Below are positions 1-9,004 of a DNA stretch of 64,000 bases, piece by piece. Positions within the stretch are counted from its first letter, which is position 1, and every line of letters begins with the position of its first letter. The notes beneath the pieces are model-generated. The model did no database searches. It was not told the origin of the DNA and saw nothing but the letters and a program-made list of their open reading frames with translations. A program made the position numbers and the translations under genes. Location of the stretch: NCBI GenBank assembly GCA_028279945.1, contig JANQMT010000006.1, positions 33,266-97,265 on the forward strand. The letters run 5' to 3'. The stretch is from JAKSCF01 sp028279945. GTDB lineage: Bacteria; Bacillota; Clostridia; Peptostreptococcales; JAAYPU01.

Positions 1-537
1 ATCTGTTTTGGAAACAGAAAACAACCCGCCAAAGCTTGTATAGACCACAAATAAGTATATTAAAAAAATAGCAATGCTGTAATCAATATCTAATAGCTCA
101 GATACCACAATGCCAAAGCCTTTAATTTGAATAATAATATACAAGATGTAACATATAAAAATCGTCAAACCGGTTAAAGCTTGATAGTATTTGCTGTCAT
201 AGCGTAATCTAAAATATTCCGGAATGGTGACAATATCATAGGATTTGATTTTATAAGCGATAAAGACTAAGCAAGAGGCACCTAATAACCATCCAACCAC
301 AGAGTATAAGATTGTCGAATAACCAAAAGCATAAACAGAACCGGTTACGCTTTGCATGGATACCGCACTAAACCATGTAACCGTAAAAGTACAAACACTG
401 GGCAAAAGACCAAGGCTGTTACCCGCAACGCAGAAATCTTTAATGTTGTTGGTTTTTTTCATGCCGTTTTTACCTAGCAATAAAAGAATGATGGTGTAAA
501 AAGTAAAGTACAGCATATAAATGATGACTCTATTCAT
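1..537 (-). CDS. Sodium:solute symporter family permease, N-terminal part (cut by window edge)
   Basis: Reading the minus strand from the ATG at 537 gives about 179 open codons that run off the window. The sequence is very hydrophobic with repeated membrane spans, and has the early SSS-family pattern of a short first helix, KNGMKKTNNIKDFCVAGNSL, then TWFSAVSMQSVTGSVYAFG. A second SSS gene at 50631 shows the equivalent pattern (DSLEEFSVGSRNFGWLLS). SSS proteins import small solutes with Na+ at the cytoplasmic membrane; the substrate cannot be read from this fragment. It overlaps the end of a 44-residue membrane protein gene by 8 nt, so the two are translationally coupled. The C-terminal two thirds are outside the window. 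Confidence 0.85.
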   Translation of the reverse strand, partial: MNRVIIYMLYFTFYTIILLLLGKNGMKKTNNIKDFCVAGNSLGLLPSVCTFTVTWFSAVSMQSVTGSVYAFGYSTILYSVVGWLLGASCLVFIAYKIKSYDIVTIPEYFRLRYDSKYYQALTGLTIFICYILYIIIQIKGFGIVVSELLDIDYSIAIFLIYLFVVYTSFGGLFSVSKTD

Positions 538-664
538 TGTCTTTCTCCTTTTTGTTTAATATTAGGGCTATAATGGTAGGAAGACAAACGGCAAAAACAA
601 ACAAACCACCCACTATGATGAAAGTATCCAAAGGAAGTCCCATAATTAAGATTTCTTCTTTCAT
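530..664 (-). CDS. Small membrane protein, probable symporter accessory subunit (44 aa)
   Basis: A 44-codon frame starts with ATG at 664 and ends at TAG 530-532, overlapping the symporter start by 8 nt. The peptide begins MKEEILIMGLPLDTFIIVGG, has one hydrophobic span and ends in a charged tail NKKEKDNE. A GLP or GMP motif followed by one helix and a charged tail is typical of the tiny proteins encoded directly upstream of SSS transporters. A purine-rich stretch AAGGAA lies upstream of the ATG. The role as an accessory subunit is inferred from coupling with the symporter and from the similar protein at 52189-52335. Confidence 0.6.
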   Translation of the reverse strand: MKEEILIMGLPLDTFIIVGGLFVFAVCLPTIIALILNKKEKDNE

Positions 665-744
665 AAACACCGTTCCTTATTTTTATAAAATCAAACAGTA
701 GGGGCGTATCGCACACACCCGAAATTAATAAATATAATACCATT

Positions 745-1285
745 TCAATACTACTCCAATATTCTACATTTTCAAAGCATTTCCTTTAATTTTTTTCAAA
801 TAAAGGTTGAAAAATGAAGCTTTTGAGCGATTTTGAACAGTTGTATCAAAATCGCACACTTTAACTGTTCGATATTGCACCAAATAAAAAACCAATCAAC
901 AAAAACATAATAAAATCAATGCTTTAGTATTGGTCTAAACTGGTATTATTATTGCAAATAGAAATTGCAAGTATCAAAAAGAACACTCATTGTGGCAAAC
1001 AATGGTGCTCTAATTCAAATTTCCGTTACATTTCCAAGGGCTTCTTAACTTGATTAGGAAGCCATCTTTTTGCTGGAACAACTCGCATACGCCTCAAACA
1101 TATTATGCACTCCTATCCCAAAATAGTTTTCGAGGCACTGTTAGACTAAACTCCAATTTCTCTCTAAAAATAGCAAAAAAAAAGAAAATATCTGGCAAAT
1201 ACTTGTTTATTTTATTATATCCATATAGTATAATTGAAAGGAAATACAAATTCGAGGCGTTCTATATAAAGGGGGATGTACAAGC
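745..1285. other. Intergenic region between the divergent symporter pair and the SLH gene
   Basis: No convincing gene is seen. The stretch is AT-rich and must hold promoters for both divergent units. A TATAAT at 1229-1234 lies about 50 nt upstream of the SLH start, but no clear -35 box was found at the right distance. Two stem-loops at 981-1070 are described separately. A 79-codon frame over 1050-1289 lacks a ribosome binding site and looks accidental. Confidence 0.5.
981..1070 (+). promoter_or_regulatory. Two stem-loops upstream of the SLH gene (leader or attenuator candidate)
   Basis: The first stem pairs 981-996 with 995-1010 around GGCAA: CATTGT/ACAATG is perfect and is extended by GAACAC/GTGCTC with one mismatch. 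The second pairs GGCTTCTTAA (1039-1048) with TTAGGAAGCC (1054-1063) and is followed by ATCTTTTT, so it resembles a weak intrinsic terminator. The gene start at 1286 is more than 200 nt downstream. It does not fit the c-di-GMP-I or -II riboswitch patterns. It could end an unseen small transcript or be a leader structure. Confidence 0.35.
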
Positions 1286-3571
1286 ATGAAAAGAAGAATG
1301 TCAATTATTCTAGTCGCAATGCTGATTATGTCTATGATACCTAGTTTTGCATTTGCGGTAGATTTACAAGATGAAGCTGATCGATTGGAAAAAGTATTTG
1401 CTAAATTAACAGATGAGGAAAAAGCATATCTATCCAGTGCTAAAGCAAAAATATATGATTTAGCACAGGATGCTGAAAATGATGTTTGGGACGATGTATT
1501 TGAAAAGGTTCCTGTAACAAATGAAGCTTTCAAAGATGTATTTGGTAGTCCAGAGGAAGCTGAAGAATTTGTCAGAGATTTCATTTCAGAATTTACAATG
1601 ATATACTTTACAGGTTCGGATGACTTAGCAAAGGAGTTAGAAGATTTTATAAAAAAACACAAAGAAAAGTTTACTGATATATTCAAAAGTGATGGTGAGG
1701 ATCTTTTACGTGATTTGCATGAATTAATGTTAGGTGCTTTGGATGACCCCGATGAGTATATAGACTATTCCGATATGCTTCTATTATCTAATGCTAAAAC
1801 AACTTCAGATTTAATTGAAGAAGTCAAAATGCTTTTAAAAGAAGCTGTAAGTGAAAAAGCAGAAGTAAAGGGCAATATTAAAGAGCAATTGGCTTCCGTA
1901 GGTTGGGAAGCTGGAAAAATCGTTGAAGCAGTATTTATCCTACTTGAAGCTGCTGATCCAGATTTAGATGCAAGTTTAGCATTAGCCAATGCTTTTGTCA
2001 GAAGCAATGGGGAACTGGTATCTGGTAATACAAAACCAAAAGTAGGACAAGAAACATCATATACTGTAAGTTTTTTTGAAATAGAAACCGATTATGTAAA
2101 ATTCGCACTTGCCGATTCAAGTGAAGGTGAAGGCAGCTTTTCGGGAGATAAATTTACACCTTCTAAAGAAGGTGAAGCAACAGTCTATGTTTATAGAAGA
2201 GGAGTAGATCCTGAAAATGAAGCTTTAAATTATATATTTAAGTTCGATATTAGTATTAAGAGCGATGATGACGATGATGGTGGCGGTTCAGGAGGAGGGT
2301 CACCTCCAGAAGAAAAGCCTCCAGCCTCAGATACTGTAAAAGAAGTTGGTAGCGATAGTATTGAAACTGAAGTTAAAAAAGTAGATGGTCAGAACGTAGC
2401 TGAAGTTTCAGTGGATGATGATGCTATTAAAAATGTAGTTGAAGAAAGTGAAGAAGGAACAACGGTTGTTATTAATGTTGATGCAGATGCAGATGTTGTT
2501 CAAGCTGGATTTGGCGGAGATATGATTTCTTTGATGGAGAAGAATGATATTTCCATATCTATTAAGACAGAAACAGCTTCCTATAGCGTACCGGCAAAAG
2601 ACTTGAATATTAGTGCGTTAGCCAAAGAATTGGGAGAAAATGTAGAGGTTTCTGATGTACAAATCTCTATAGTCATTGGCCAACCTACTGCTGAAGAAAT
2701 CAAAGTCGTTGAAGATCAAGCTGTTAAGGCTGGGGTTCAGTTAGTTATACCGCCAATTGAATTCAACGTGGTATGTACGGATGGAGAAAACAGTGTAAAA
2801 GTAAGCAAATTTAATAGATTTGTGGAAAGAAGCATAAAAGTTCCCGAAGGTGTTGATCCAAAAACAATCACAACTGCTGTTGTTCAGGATAAAAAAGGCA
2901 ATTTGACCCCTGTTCCAACTGAAGTAGTGAAAATAGATGGTGCATACTATGTCAGAATCAAGAGTATGACAAACAGTGTGTATACAGTAATCAATAATAT
3001 TAAAAAGTTTGCAGATGTTGCCAATCATTGGGCTAAAGATGATGTAAACGATATGGGATCAAGATTAATCATCAATGGTGTATCGGATACAACTTTTGAG
3101 CCTGACAGAGATATCACCAGAGCAGAGTTTATGACAATTGTTGTAAGAGCACTTGGAATCATGAGAAGCGGCGAAGGTGTAGATGCATTTGATGATGTAA
3201 AAGCAGATGATTGGTATTATGATGCAGTATCTATTGCTAAAGATTATGGTTTAACCAATGGAAACGGCGATGGTACATTTGCTCCAAATAGTAAAATAAC
3301 AAGAGAAGAAGCTATGGCTATAATCGCACGAGCTATGAAAATGGCAGGAATGGATACAGCTGTAAATGCAAGCGAAATCAGTACAGTGCTAAGTACATTT
3401 GTTGACAATGGTAATGTATCTGAATGGGCAAAAGAATCTGTTTCAGCATGTGTTAAAAACGGTATTGTAGGCGGTTATGCCGGAAAAATATCTGCTAAAA
3501 ACAATATTACAAGAGCAGAATGCGCTGCTATCGTAAAACGAATGCTGTTTAAAGCGGATTTGATAGATTAA
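1286..3571 (+). CDS. SLH-domain surface protein (761 aa)
   Basis: The protein opens with a signal peptide (MKRRMSIILVAM... then SFAFA, cleavage near residue 24). An N-terminal helical region with an LTDEEKAYL motif follows, then a beta-rich Ig-like stretch near residues 250-330. A low-complexity linker of Asp, Gly, Ser and Pro lies around 330-350, then a mixed domain. Three S-layer homology repeats end the protein from about residue 578: FADVANHWAKDDV, FDDVKADDWYYDAV and FVDNGNVSEWAKESV, each followed by the ITRAE or ITREE signature. SLH triplets bind secondary cell-wall polysaccharide, so it is exported and non-covalently wall-bound. A GGGGGAT site precedes the ATG. The domain order is shared with the next gene, suggesting duplication. 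The function of the N-terminal parts is unknown. Confidence 0.9.
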   Translation: MKRRMSIILVAMLIMSMIPSFAFAVDLQDEADRLEKVFAKLTDEEKAYLSSAKAKIYDLAQDAENDVWDDVFEKVPVTNEAFKDVFGSPEEAEEFVRDFISEFTMIYFTGSDDLAKELEDFIKKHKEKFTDIFKSDGEDLLRDLHELMLGALDDPDEYIDYSDMLLLSNAKTTSDLIEEVKMLLKEAVSEKAEVKGNIKEQLASVGWEAGKIVEAVFILLEAADPDLDASLALANAFVRSNGELVSGNTKPKVGQETSYTVSFFEIETDYVKFALADSSEGEGSFSGDKFTPSKEGEATVYVYRRGVDPENEALNYIFKFDISIKSDDDDDGGGSGGGSPPEEKPPASDTVKEVGSDSIETEVKKVDGQNVAEVSVDDDAIKNVVEESEEGTTVVINVDADADVVQAGFGGDMISLMEKNDISISIKTETASYSVPAKDLNISALAKELGENVEVSDVQISIVIGQPTAEEIKVVEDQAVKAGVQLVIPPIEFNVVCTDGENSVKVSKFNRFVERSIKVPEGVDPKTITTAVVQDKKGNLTPVPTEVVKIDGAYYVRIKSMTNSVYTVINNIKKFADVANHWAKDDVNDMGSRLIINGVSDTTFEPDRDITRAEFMTIVVRALGIMRSGEGVDAFDDVKADDWYYDAVSIAKDYGLTNGNGDGTFAPNSKITREEAMAIIARAMKMAGMDTAVNASEISTVLSTFVDNGNVSEWAKESVSACVKNGIVGGYAGKISAKNNITRAECAAIVKRMLFKADLID

Positions 3572-3600
3572 TAATATTATAAATGTTGAAAAATGTTGAA

Positions 3601-3638
3601 AAAAAAGGAAAGATTCCAATAGGAAATCTTTCCTTTTC
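3601..3638 (+). terminator. Rho-independent terminator after the first SLH gene
   Basis: Perfect 9-bp arms GGAAAGATT (3607-3615) and AATCTTTCC (3625-3633) are flanked by an A-run and followed by TTTTC. It ends the first SLH transcript and separates it from the second SLH gene, which then needs its own promoter in 3634-3690. Confidence 0.85.
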
Positions 3639-3702
3639 TAATTGTATAATACATATTATTGTGCTAAAATGAGTGGTATAGGTGTGTTTCAAGGAGGATT
3701 TT

Positions 3703-5334
3703 ATGAAGAAAATTATAATATCTTTGGTTTTAGTAATGTTTTTTGTCAATTTTTCGTATGCGTCAAGCTATCAGGATATATATGATTCTATGAAAGATGA
3801 TTATCCTGAACTTGTTAACAGAATGTTAGAATATGGAGTAACTGAAAAAGAGATATTTAACTTTCTAGATGATTTGAGTGATGAAGTCGATAACGCCTCA
3901 GATCTTACAGAAGAAAATTTTAATTCTATTATGTATAAGGCTGTAAAGGAACTATTGTATGTGATCGAAGATGGAAAGTTTATTGTAAAAGATAAGCATG
4001 AAAATTTTGCTTATATGTTGCTTGATGAATTTGGTTTAGAAATATCACAAGCCTTAGAAACCAAAACTCTTGAAGGAGATCTTAAAGGTTTGAATGAATC
4101 TGTAAGATCAGTTCTTTTAGACCAAGAAAATAGTGATGGCGGAGCAGGTGGAGGAGGCGCAGTATCAGAAGAACCAGATGAAATAATTCTAGATGAAATA
4201 ATAATGGATATGGATACTTTAAATATTCCTGTCAAGACCCTTTCAGATGGTCAAATACAAATAACTATTTCTCAAAATGATATTTTAAAAAATATTAACA
4301 AAGAACTAAATGATGTTAGTGACAAAGGAGGAACTGTATCTGATAGTTTATGTGGCATATTAGATTTAAGATTAGATAAAGACGAAAAATCTTATAAAGT
4401 TCAACTACCTCCTCTAACAGAAATTTTTAATAAAGTAGATAATTTATCTATACTTACTGACTTAGGCGGTATAACAGTTGAAAAAGACTTTCTTACTGAG
4501 GAACAATCAAATAGTAATCTCAATTTTATAATATCTCAAGATATTAACGTATTTGATGTTCAATTGGCAGATGAAAGTCAAGAAATCAACTCATTTTCAA
4601 AGCCTGTAATTTTATCATTACCTTACAAATTATTGCAAGATCAGAATAAAGAATATGTGACAGCTGTATATATTGACGATAATGGGAATGAGATACCTAT
4701 GGGAGGTATCTATAACGACGGAAATATTAGATTCTATACAAGCCATTTTTCAAAATATAAAGTAGTTTATGATTTAAAGTCATTTACAGATACATCAGAG
4801 ATTGATTGGGCTAAAGATAAAATAGCAGCCCTTGCTTCCAAAGGAATCATCAATGGAAGAAGAGAAAGTATATTTGATCCTAATGCCTACATCACAAGAG
4901 CAGAATTTACAGCACTTGCAGTAAGGGCTATGAAGCTGCAAGGAGATAAAGCAATCAATCAATTTCCGGATGTCAGTTTAGATGTATGGTATGCAGACAG
5001 TGTGGCAGCTGCTTATCAAAATGGCATTATAAAAGGAAGAACTGTTACTACTTTTGACCCTAACGGTAAAGTGACCATTGAAGAAGCATTGGTCATATTA
5101 GCAAGGATTATGAATACAAAAGGCTACCCCAAAGTAGATTATTCTGAATTAGAGCAGACTATGGATGAAGACAATATATCTGAATGGACTAAATCCGAAA
5201 TAGGAACAGCTCTAAACAGTAACCTACATAAAGATATACCGGTAATCGATCTTGTACTAAATCAATATGCAACTCGTGCACAAGTAGCCAGTGTTATATA
5301 TGAATTTTATAATAAAATTCTGGGAGAGAATTAG
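3703..5334 (+). CDS. Second SLH-domain surface protein (543 aa)
   Basis: The ATG at 3703 is chosen because AAGGAGG lies at 3691-3697; a GTG 21 nt upstream has no site. A signal peptide (MKKIIISLVLVMFFVNFSYA) is followed by an acidic helical domain, a Gly-rich linker near residue 147 and a mixed domain. Three SLH repeats occupy the last 180 residues: FTDTSEIDWAKDKI, FPDVSLDVWYADSV and a weaker third repeat (DEDNISEWTKSEI) ending in ATRAQVASVIYEFY. The first two carry ITRAEF and VTIEEA signatures. The layout matches the preceding protein, so they are probably paralogues anchored to the same wall glycan. It is followed after 2 nt by a small gene with a TTG start, indicating one operon. Confidence 0.88.
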   Translation: MKKIIISLVLVMFFVNFSYASSYQDIYDSMKDDYPELVNRMLEYGVTEKEIFNFLDDLSDEVDNASDLTEENFNSIMYKAVKELLYVIEDGKFIVKDKHENFAYMLLDEFGLEISQALETKTLEGDLKGLNESVRSVLLDQENSDGGAGGGGAVSEEPDEIILDEIIMDMDTLNIPVKTLSDGQIQITISQNDILKNINKELNDVSDKGGTVSDSLCGILDLRLDKDEKSYKVQLPPLTEIFNKVDNLSILTDLGGITVEKDFLTEEQSNSNLNFIISQDINVFDVQLADESQEINSFSKPVILSLPYKLLQDQNKEYVTAVYIDDNGNEIPMGGIYNDGNIRFYTSHFSKYKVVYDLKSFTDTSEIDWAKDKIAALASKGIINGRRESIFDPNAYITRAEFTALAVRAMKLQGDKAINQFPDVSLDVWYADSVAAAYQNGIIKGRTVTTFDPNGKVTIEEALVILARIMNTKGYPKVDYSELEQTMDEDNISEWTKSEIGTALNSNLHKDIPVIDLVLNQYATRAQVASVIYEFYNKILGEN

Positions 5335-5336
5335 TT

Positions 5337-6050
5337 TTGAAGATTATAAAAAAAGTTTTAATCGTAATCTTAGCATTAGCTTTACTATTGTTTTTAGCGT
5401 ATAAAATATGGGTTGCCAATGATGAAGACAATCAAATATATATTGAGGAGACGAGAGAAGAATTAGAAAACTTTGAAAAGGACCTCATGGAGAATATTGA
5501 AGCAGATAAGACAGATGAAAAGAAAAACGATGAACCAATTGCAGAAACCGATAATACAAAGGAAGATAATGATGAACAAATCGTAGAAACAAATAATACA
5601 AATGAAGTTGAAAATGATGAACCAGATGAAGAGATAGACAGCAATATAGAAAATAAAGAACAAGCTGAAGAAGAAACTGAGAGTAAAAAAGAACTCTCAG
5701 AAATACAAAATATATATGATGATGCTCTCAGTAATCTAGAAATAAAAGCAAATCAATTATTAGAAGACCTAATTTCACAAGCAAAAACAGAATATTCCAA
5801 CCTTTCTTCGGAAGAAAAGGAATCTTGTGCAGTATTGTCAAAAATGGCATCCGATTACTTAAATAGATCAAAAGAGCTGGAGAACCAAATCGATGAAATA
5901 TTTTATAACCTTTTATCTAAGATGGAGGATGAATTAATTGCTAATGACTTAGATAAAAGCATTATAAAACAATATGAAGACGATTATGGTGCAAGAAAAA
6001 AAGCTAGAAGAAGAGAGCTTATGGAAAAAGCTTTAGCAGCACAAGAATAA
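5337..6050 (+). CDS. Acidic membrane-anchored coiled-coil protein of unknown function (237 aa)
   Basis: TTG at 5337 is the likely start, 2 nt after the SLH gene stop, with GGGAGAG upstream. One N-terminal membrane span (about residues 5-24) is followed by a very acidic region. This contains imperfect repeats of roughly 16 residues: DEPIAETDNTKEDN, then DEQIVETNNTNEVEN, then DEPDEEIDSN. The C-terminal half is predicted long helix (IYDDALSNLEIKANQLLEDL and onward), ending in a basic stretch KKARRRELMEKAL. No family was recognised. Position just after two SLH proteins suggests a role in surface-layer export or attachment, but this is only context. Confidence 0.7.
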   Translation: MKIIKKVLIVILALALLLFLAYKIWVANDEDNQIYIEETREELENFEKDLMENIEADKTDEKKNDEPIAETDNTKEDNDEQIVETNNTNEVENDEPDEEIDSNIENKEQAEEETESKKELSEIQNIYDDALSNLEIKANQLLEDLISQAKTEYSNLSSEEKESCAVLSKMASDYLNRSKELENQIDEIFYNLLSKMEDELIANDLDKSIIKQYEDDYGARKKARRRELMEKALAAQE

Positions 6051-6082
6051 CTATAACTCAGTTGTAAGTTCAGGGGGACAAT

Positions 6083-8047
6083 ATGCAAATGAAAGTTAAG
6101 GTTTTATCATTATTAGGATTAGATGTGTTTTTATTGCATCTATCCTATTTTTTGGCTTTTTTATTAAGATTTGATGGTCAAATACCTATGGACTATTATC
6201 AAAACTATAAAGAAATTATGGTGGTGTTAATAGCCATTAAAGTAATCACCTTTTTCTTTTTTAAGCTCTATAAGAGCCTTTGGCGTTATGCCAGCATTGA
6301 AGAGCTTCTTAATATCTGCATATCAGTAGTTCTTTCTAATTTGGTGATTATTGCCACAATTAAATTGGTACATTCTAGCTATTTACCAAGAAGTATATAT
6401 CTAATCAGCATCTTATTAGACCTTATTTTTATTGGAGGTGTTCGCTTTACTTATAGAGCATTACGAAGATATAAAATTAAGGATATTCTATTAAAGAATA
6501 CTGCTAAAAAAAATGTCCTTGTGGTTGGTGGTGGTTCAGCCGGTGCCACTGTTGTAAAAGAACTTCGAATACATAATGAGTTAAACTTAAAAGTTATAGG
6601 AATCATAGATGATAATACTTATAAACACGGTCAAAGAATTAATGGTGTAAAAATACTAGGGAATCGTTTCCAGATAGCTAAAATAGTAGAAAAATATAGA
6701 GTGAATGAAATTATAATAGCTATACCCTCAGCTCCCCAAAATACTATTCGAGAAATTGTGGATGAATGCAAATCGACAAAGGTAAAGGTTAAAATTCTCC
6801 CTGGTGTTTACGAACTTATAGATGAAAAGGTCACCGTTAACCAAATCAGGCCGGTTAAAATAGAGGACTTATTAGGAAGGGAAACAATACAATTAGACAA
6901 TCACGCAATTGATGAGTATATAGAAGGAAAATCTGTCCTTGTGACAGGTGGCGGTGGGTCCATAGGCTCTGAACTTTGCAGGCAAATAGCAAAATACAAC
7001 CCTAGAGAACTAGTTATTTTAGACATCTATGAAAACAATGCCTATGAACTCCAAAATGAATTAAACCGAACTTACAATAAACTTGGCTCAGATAACCAAC
7101 TTAATTTAAAAGTGATGATTGCTTCGGTAAGAGATATTGATAGGGTTGATCAAATCGTCTCTACTGTGAGGCCAAATATTATTTTCCATGCAGCAGCACA
7201 CAAACATGTCCCTCTTATGGAAGATAACCCTTGTGAAGCTGTGAAAAACAATGTTTTGGGCACGAATAATATGGCTAAGGTTTCACACAAGCATGGGGTG
7301 GAAAAATTTGTATTAATATCTACAGATAAGGCAGTCAATCCAACAAATGTGATGGGTGCTACAAAGAGAATGTGCGAAATGATCGTTCAATCCTTTGATA
7401 CAGAAAGTAAAACAGAATTTTCAATTGTTAGATTTGGAAATGTTTTAGGCAGTAATGGTAGTGTTATACCTTTGCTTAAAAAACAAATAGAAGAAGGTGG
7501 CCCTGTAACTGTTACTCACGCGGAAATCACTCGATACTTCATGACCATTCCAGAAGCAGTCCGGCTAGTACTCCAAGCAGCGACTATGGCCTGCGGTGGC
7601 GAAATCTTTGTCTTAGATATGGGTAAGCCGGTGAAAATTATGGATTTAGCGAAAGATTTGATCAAATTATCAGGGTTTCAACCAGGTAAAGATATCCAAA
7701 TCGAAGTAACAGGTCTTAGGCCAGGAGAGAAACTCTATGAGGAGCTATTATTAGATGAAGAGGGGATCCAAAAAACCTTACATGAAAAAATTTACATAGG
7801 GTCACCACTATCGGTAGATTTTGATTCTATCCAAAATAGTATCAACTTGTTTAAGACTATTACAAAGAATCAGAACTCAGAAGCAGTCATAGATGAGCTT
7901 AAGAGAGTAGTTACAACTTATAAATGTGATAAAGAAATTAATGATCTTTACATATATCGTAAATCTAAAGGAAGTAAACAAGAAGGAGCTTATAAGAAGA
8001 CTGGTGAGAGTGTTGTTGAGAGGAAGTTGGAGGAAGTTGTGGTTTAG
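6083..8047 (+). CDS. Membrane-bound UDP-HexNAc 4,6-dehydratase, CapD/WbpM/PglF type (654 aa)
   Basis: Four membrane segments occupy residues about 5-120. Next comes a first nucleotide-binding fold (GGGSAGA, 149-155), then the catalytic SDR domain with TGGGGSIG at 288-295. The conserved STDKAVNP is at 413-420 and MGATKR has Met424 in the usual SDR tyrosine position followed by Lys428, as in WbpM-like dehydratases. The family converts UDP-GlcNAc to the UDP-4-keto-6-deoxy sugar, the precursor of QuiNAc, FucNAc or bacillosamine sugars. No bacillosamine-type aminotransferase is seen in the locus, so reduction by the epimerase-like product of 10445 is the more likely next step. AGGGGGA precedes the ATG. 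It is the first enzyme gene of the polysaccharide locus. Confidence 0.92.
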   Translation: MQMKVKVLSLLGLDVFLLHLSYFLAFLLRFDGQIPMDYYQNYKEIMVVLIAIKVITFFFFKLYKSLWRYASIEELLNICISVVLSNLVIIATIKLVHSSYLPRSIYLISILLDLIFIGGVRFTYRALRRYKIKDILLKNTAKKNVLVVGGGSAGATVVKELRIHNELNLKVIGIIDDNTYKHGQRINGVKILGNRFQIAKIVEKYRVNEIIIAIPSAPQNTIREIVDECKSTKVKVKILPGVYELIDEKVTVNQIRPVKIEDLLGRETIQLDNHAIDEYIEGKSVLVTGGGGSIGSELCRQIAKYNPRELVILDIYENNAYELQNELNRTYNKLGSDNQLNLKVMIASVRDIDRVDQIVSTVRPNIIFHAAAHKHVPLMEDNPCEAVKNNVLGTNNMAKVSHKHGVEKFVLISTDKAVNPTNVMGATKRMCEMIVQSFDTESKTEFSIVRFGNVLGSNGSVIPLLKKQIEEGGPVTVTHAEITRYFMTIPEAVRLVLQAATMACGGEIFVLDMGKPVKIMDLAKDLIKLSGFQPGKDIQIEVTGLRPGEKLYEELLLDEEGIQKTLHEKIYIGSPLSVDFDSIQNSINLFKTITKNQNSEAVIDELKRVVTTYKCDKEINDLYIYRKSKGSKQEGAYKKTGESVVERKLEEVVV

Positions 8048-8057
8048 CTGCTAAGCA

Positions 8058-8134
8058 GTAGTTGAGTAATAGTTAAATTATTGTTGAGCATTAGTTCAAC
8101 AATAATTTAATTATGGTTACCCAATTGTAACTTT
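8058..8134. repeat. 11-nt phased repeat array (copy 1, about seven units)
   Basis: Consecutive 11-nt units can be read: GTAGTTGAGTA, ATAGTTAAATT, ATTGTTGAGCA, TTAGTTCAACA, ATAATTTAATT, ATGGTTACCCA, ATTGTAACTTT. The unit resembles AT-R-GTTNAAC-A. Positions 8073-8087 and 8096-8110 also form a perfect 15-bp stem with an 8-nt loop. It lies between capD-like and PIG-L genes. Related arrays occur at 30958, 32049 and 43499. The remainder of 8048-8256 shows only AT-rich sequence. Confidence 0.7.
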
Positions 8135-8256
8135 TAGGTTAGAGTATGCTTAGAAATGATATTCTAAATATAAGTAATTCTAATCTTTTAAGATATTGGA
8201 GTTAAATTAAGTACTTGATGTTGAAGTTTAATATATTGCATAAGTGAGGTATAAAG

Positions 8257-8937
8257 ATGAATTATTTAGTTGTTGTAGCACATCCAGATGATGAGGTTTT
8301 AGGTGCAGGTGCCACTATGTATAAATTAGCTCAGGAAGGCTATACCGTGAATGTATGTATAATATCTGGAGAAGTGAAAGCTAGAAATCATAGGCCGGAA
8401 ACAGAAAAACTTCATGAGGATGTCAATAACTCATTAAGCCTATTAGGCGTTAAAAGAGTCATTAAAGGGGAATTCCCAAATATCGAATTTAATACAGTAC
8501 CTCATCTCAAATTAGTACAATTCATAGAAAAAGCAATCAAAGAAACTGGATCAGAAGTTGTTTTTACACATCATCCGGCTGATTTAAATAATGATCACTT
8601 ACATACGTCCCTAGCATGTCAAGCTGCAGTGAGACTTTTTCAACGAAGGCCAGAAGGCAGTCCTTTAAAGGAACTACTCTTTATGGAGGTGCCTTCGGCA
8701 ACTGAGTGGGCACTTAATAAAGCAATGAATCAGTTTAATCCTAATACATTTATTGAAGTAGGAGAAGAAGCTGTAGATAAGAAGATAGAAGCTTTATCAA
8801 TGTATAGAGGAGTAATGAGACCATATCCACATCCAAGAAGTAATAAAGCTTTAAAAGGTCTTGCAGCATATAGAGGTGGACAAGCTGGTATGGTTTATGC
8901 TGAAAGTTTTGAAAGTGTATTTAGAAGAGGGTTTTAA
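8257..8937 (+). CDS. PIG-L/LmbE family deacetylase (226 aa)
   Basis: The start MNYLVVVAHPDDEVLGAGAT carries the family zinc motif AHPDDE at residues 8-13, and the distal HHPADLNNDH near residue 106 supplies the other metal-binding histidine region. Family members are Zn-dependent N-deacetylases of GlcNAc-type sugars or sugar conjugates. Length is normal for the family. The next gene is a formyltransferase, so the pair may remove an acetyl group from a sugar amine and replace it with formyl. The substrate is not determined. GTGAGG precedes the ATG. Confidence 0.88.
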   Translation: MNYLVVVAHPDDEVLGAGATMYKLAQEGYTVNVCIISGEVKARNHRPETEKLHEDVNNSLSLLGVKRVIKGEFPNIEFNTVPHLKLVQFIEKAIKETGSEVVFTHHPADLNNDHLHTSLACQAAVRLFQRRPEGSPLKELLFMEVPSATEWALNKAMNQFNPNTFIEVGEEAVDKKIEALSMYRGVMRPYPHPRSNKALKGLAAYRGGQAGMVYAESFESVFRRGF

Positions 8938-9004
8938 TTAAGTAGGTGAAGTAATTGAGCAGGTCTATAGACCTTTTTAATTTAAATAGAGAGGACCCAT
9001 AAAC

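Noticed and set aside
940..1080. Possible c-di-GMP riboswitch upstream of the SLH gene (GGCAAAC seen)
   Set aside because: The surrounding bases do not fit the paired regions or tetraloop pattern of type I or II riboswitches; only one short motif is shared.
1207..1686. Minus-strand frame of 159 codons opposite the SLH gene
   Set aside because: Lies within the coding region of a clear SLH gene, is Ser-rich as expected for antisense of this gene, and has no ribosome binding site.
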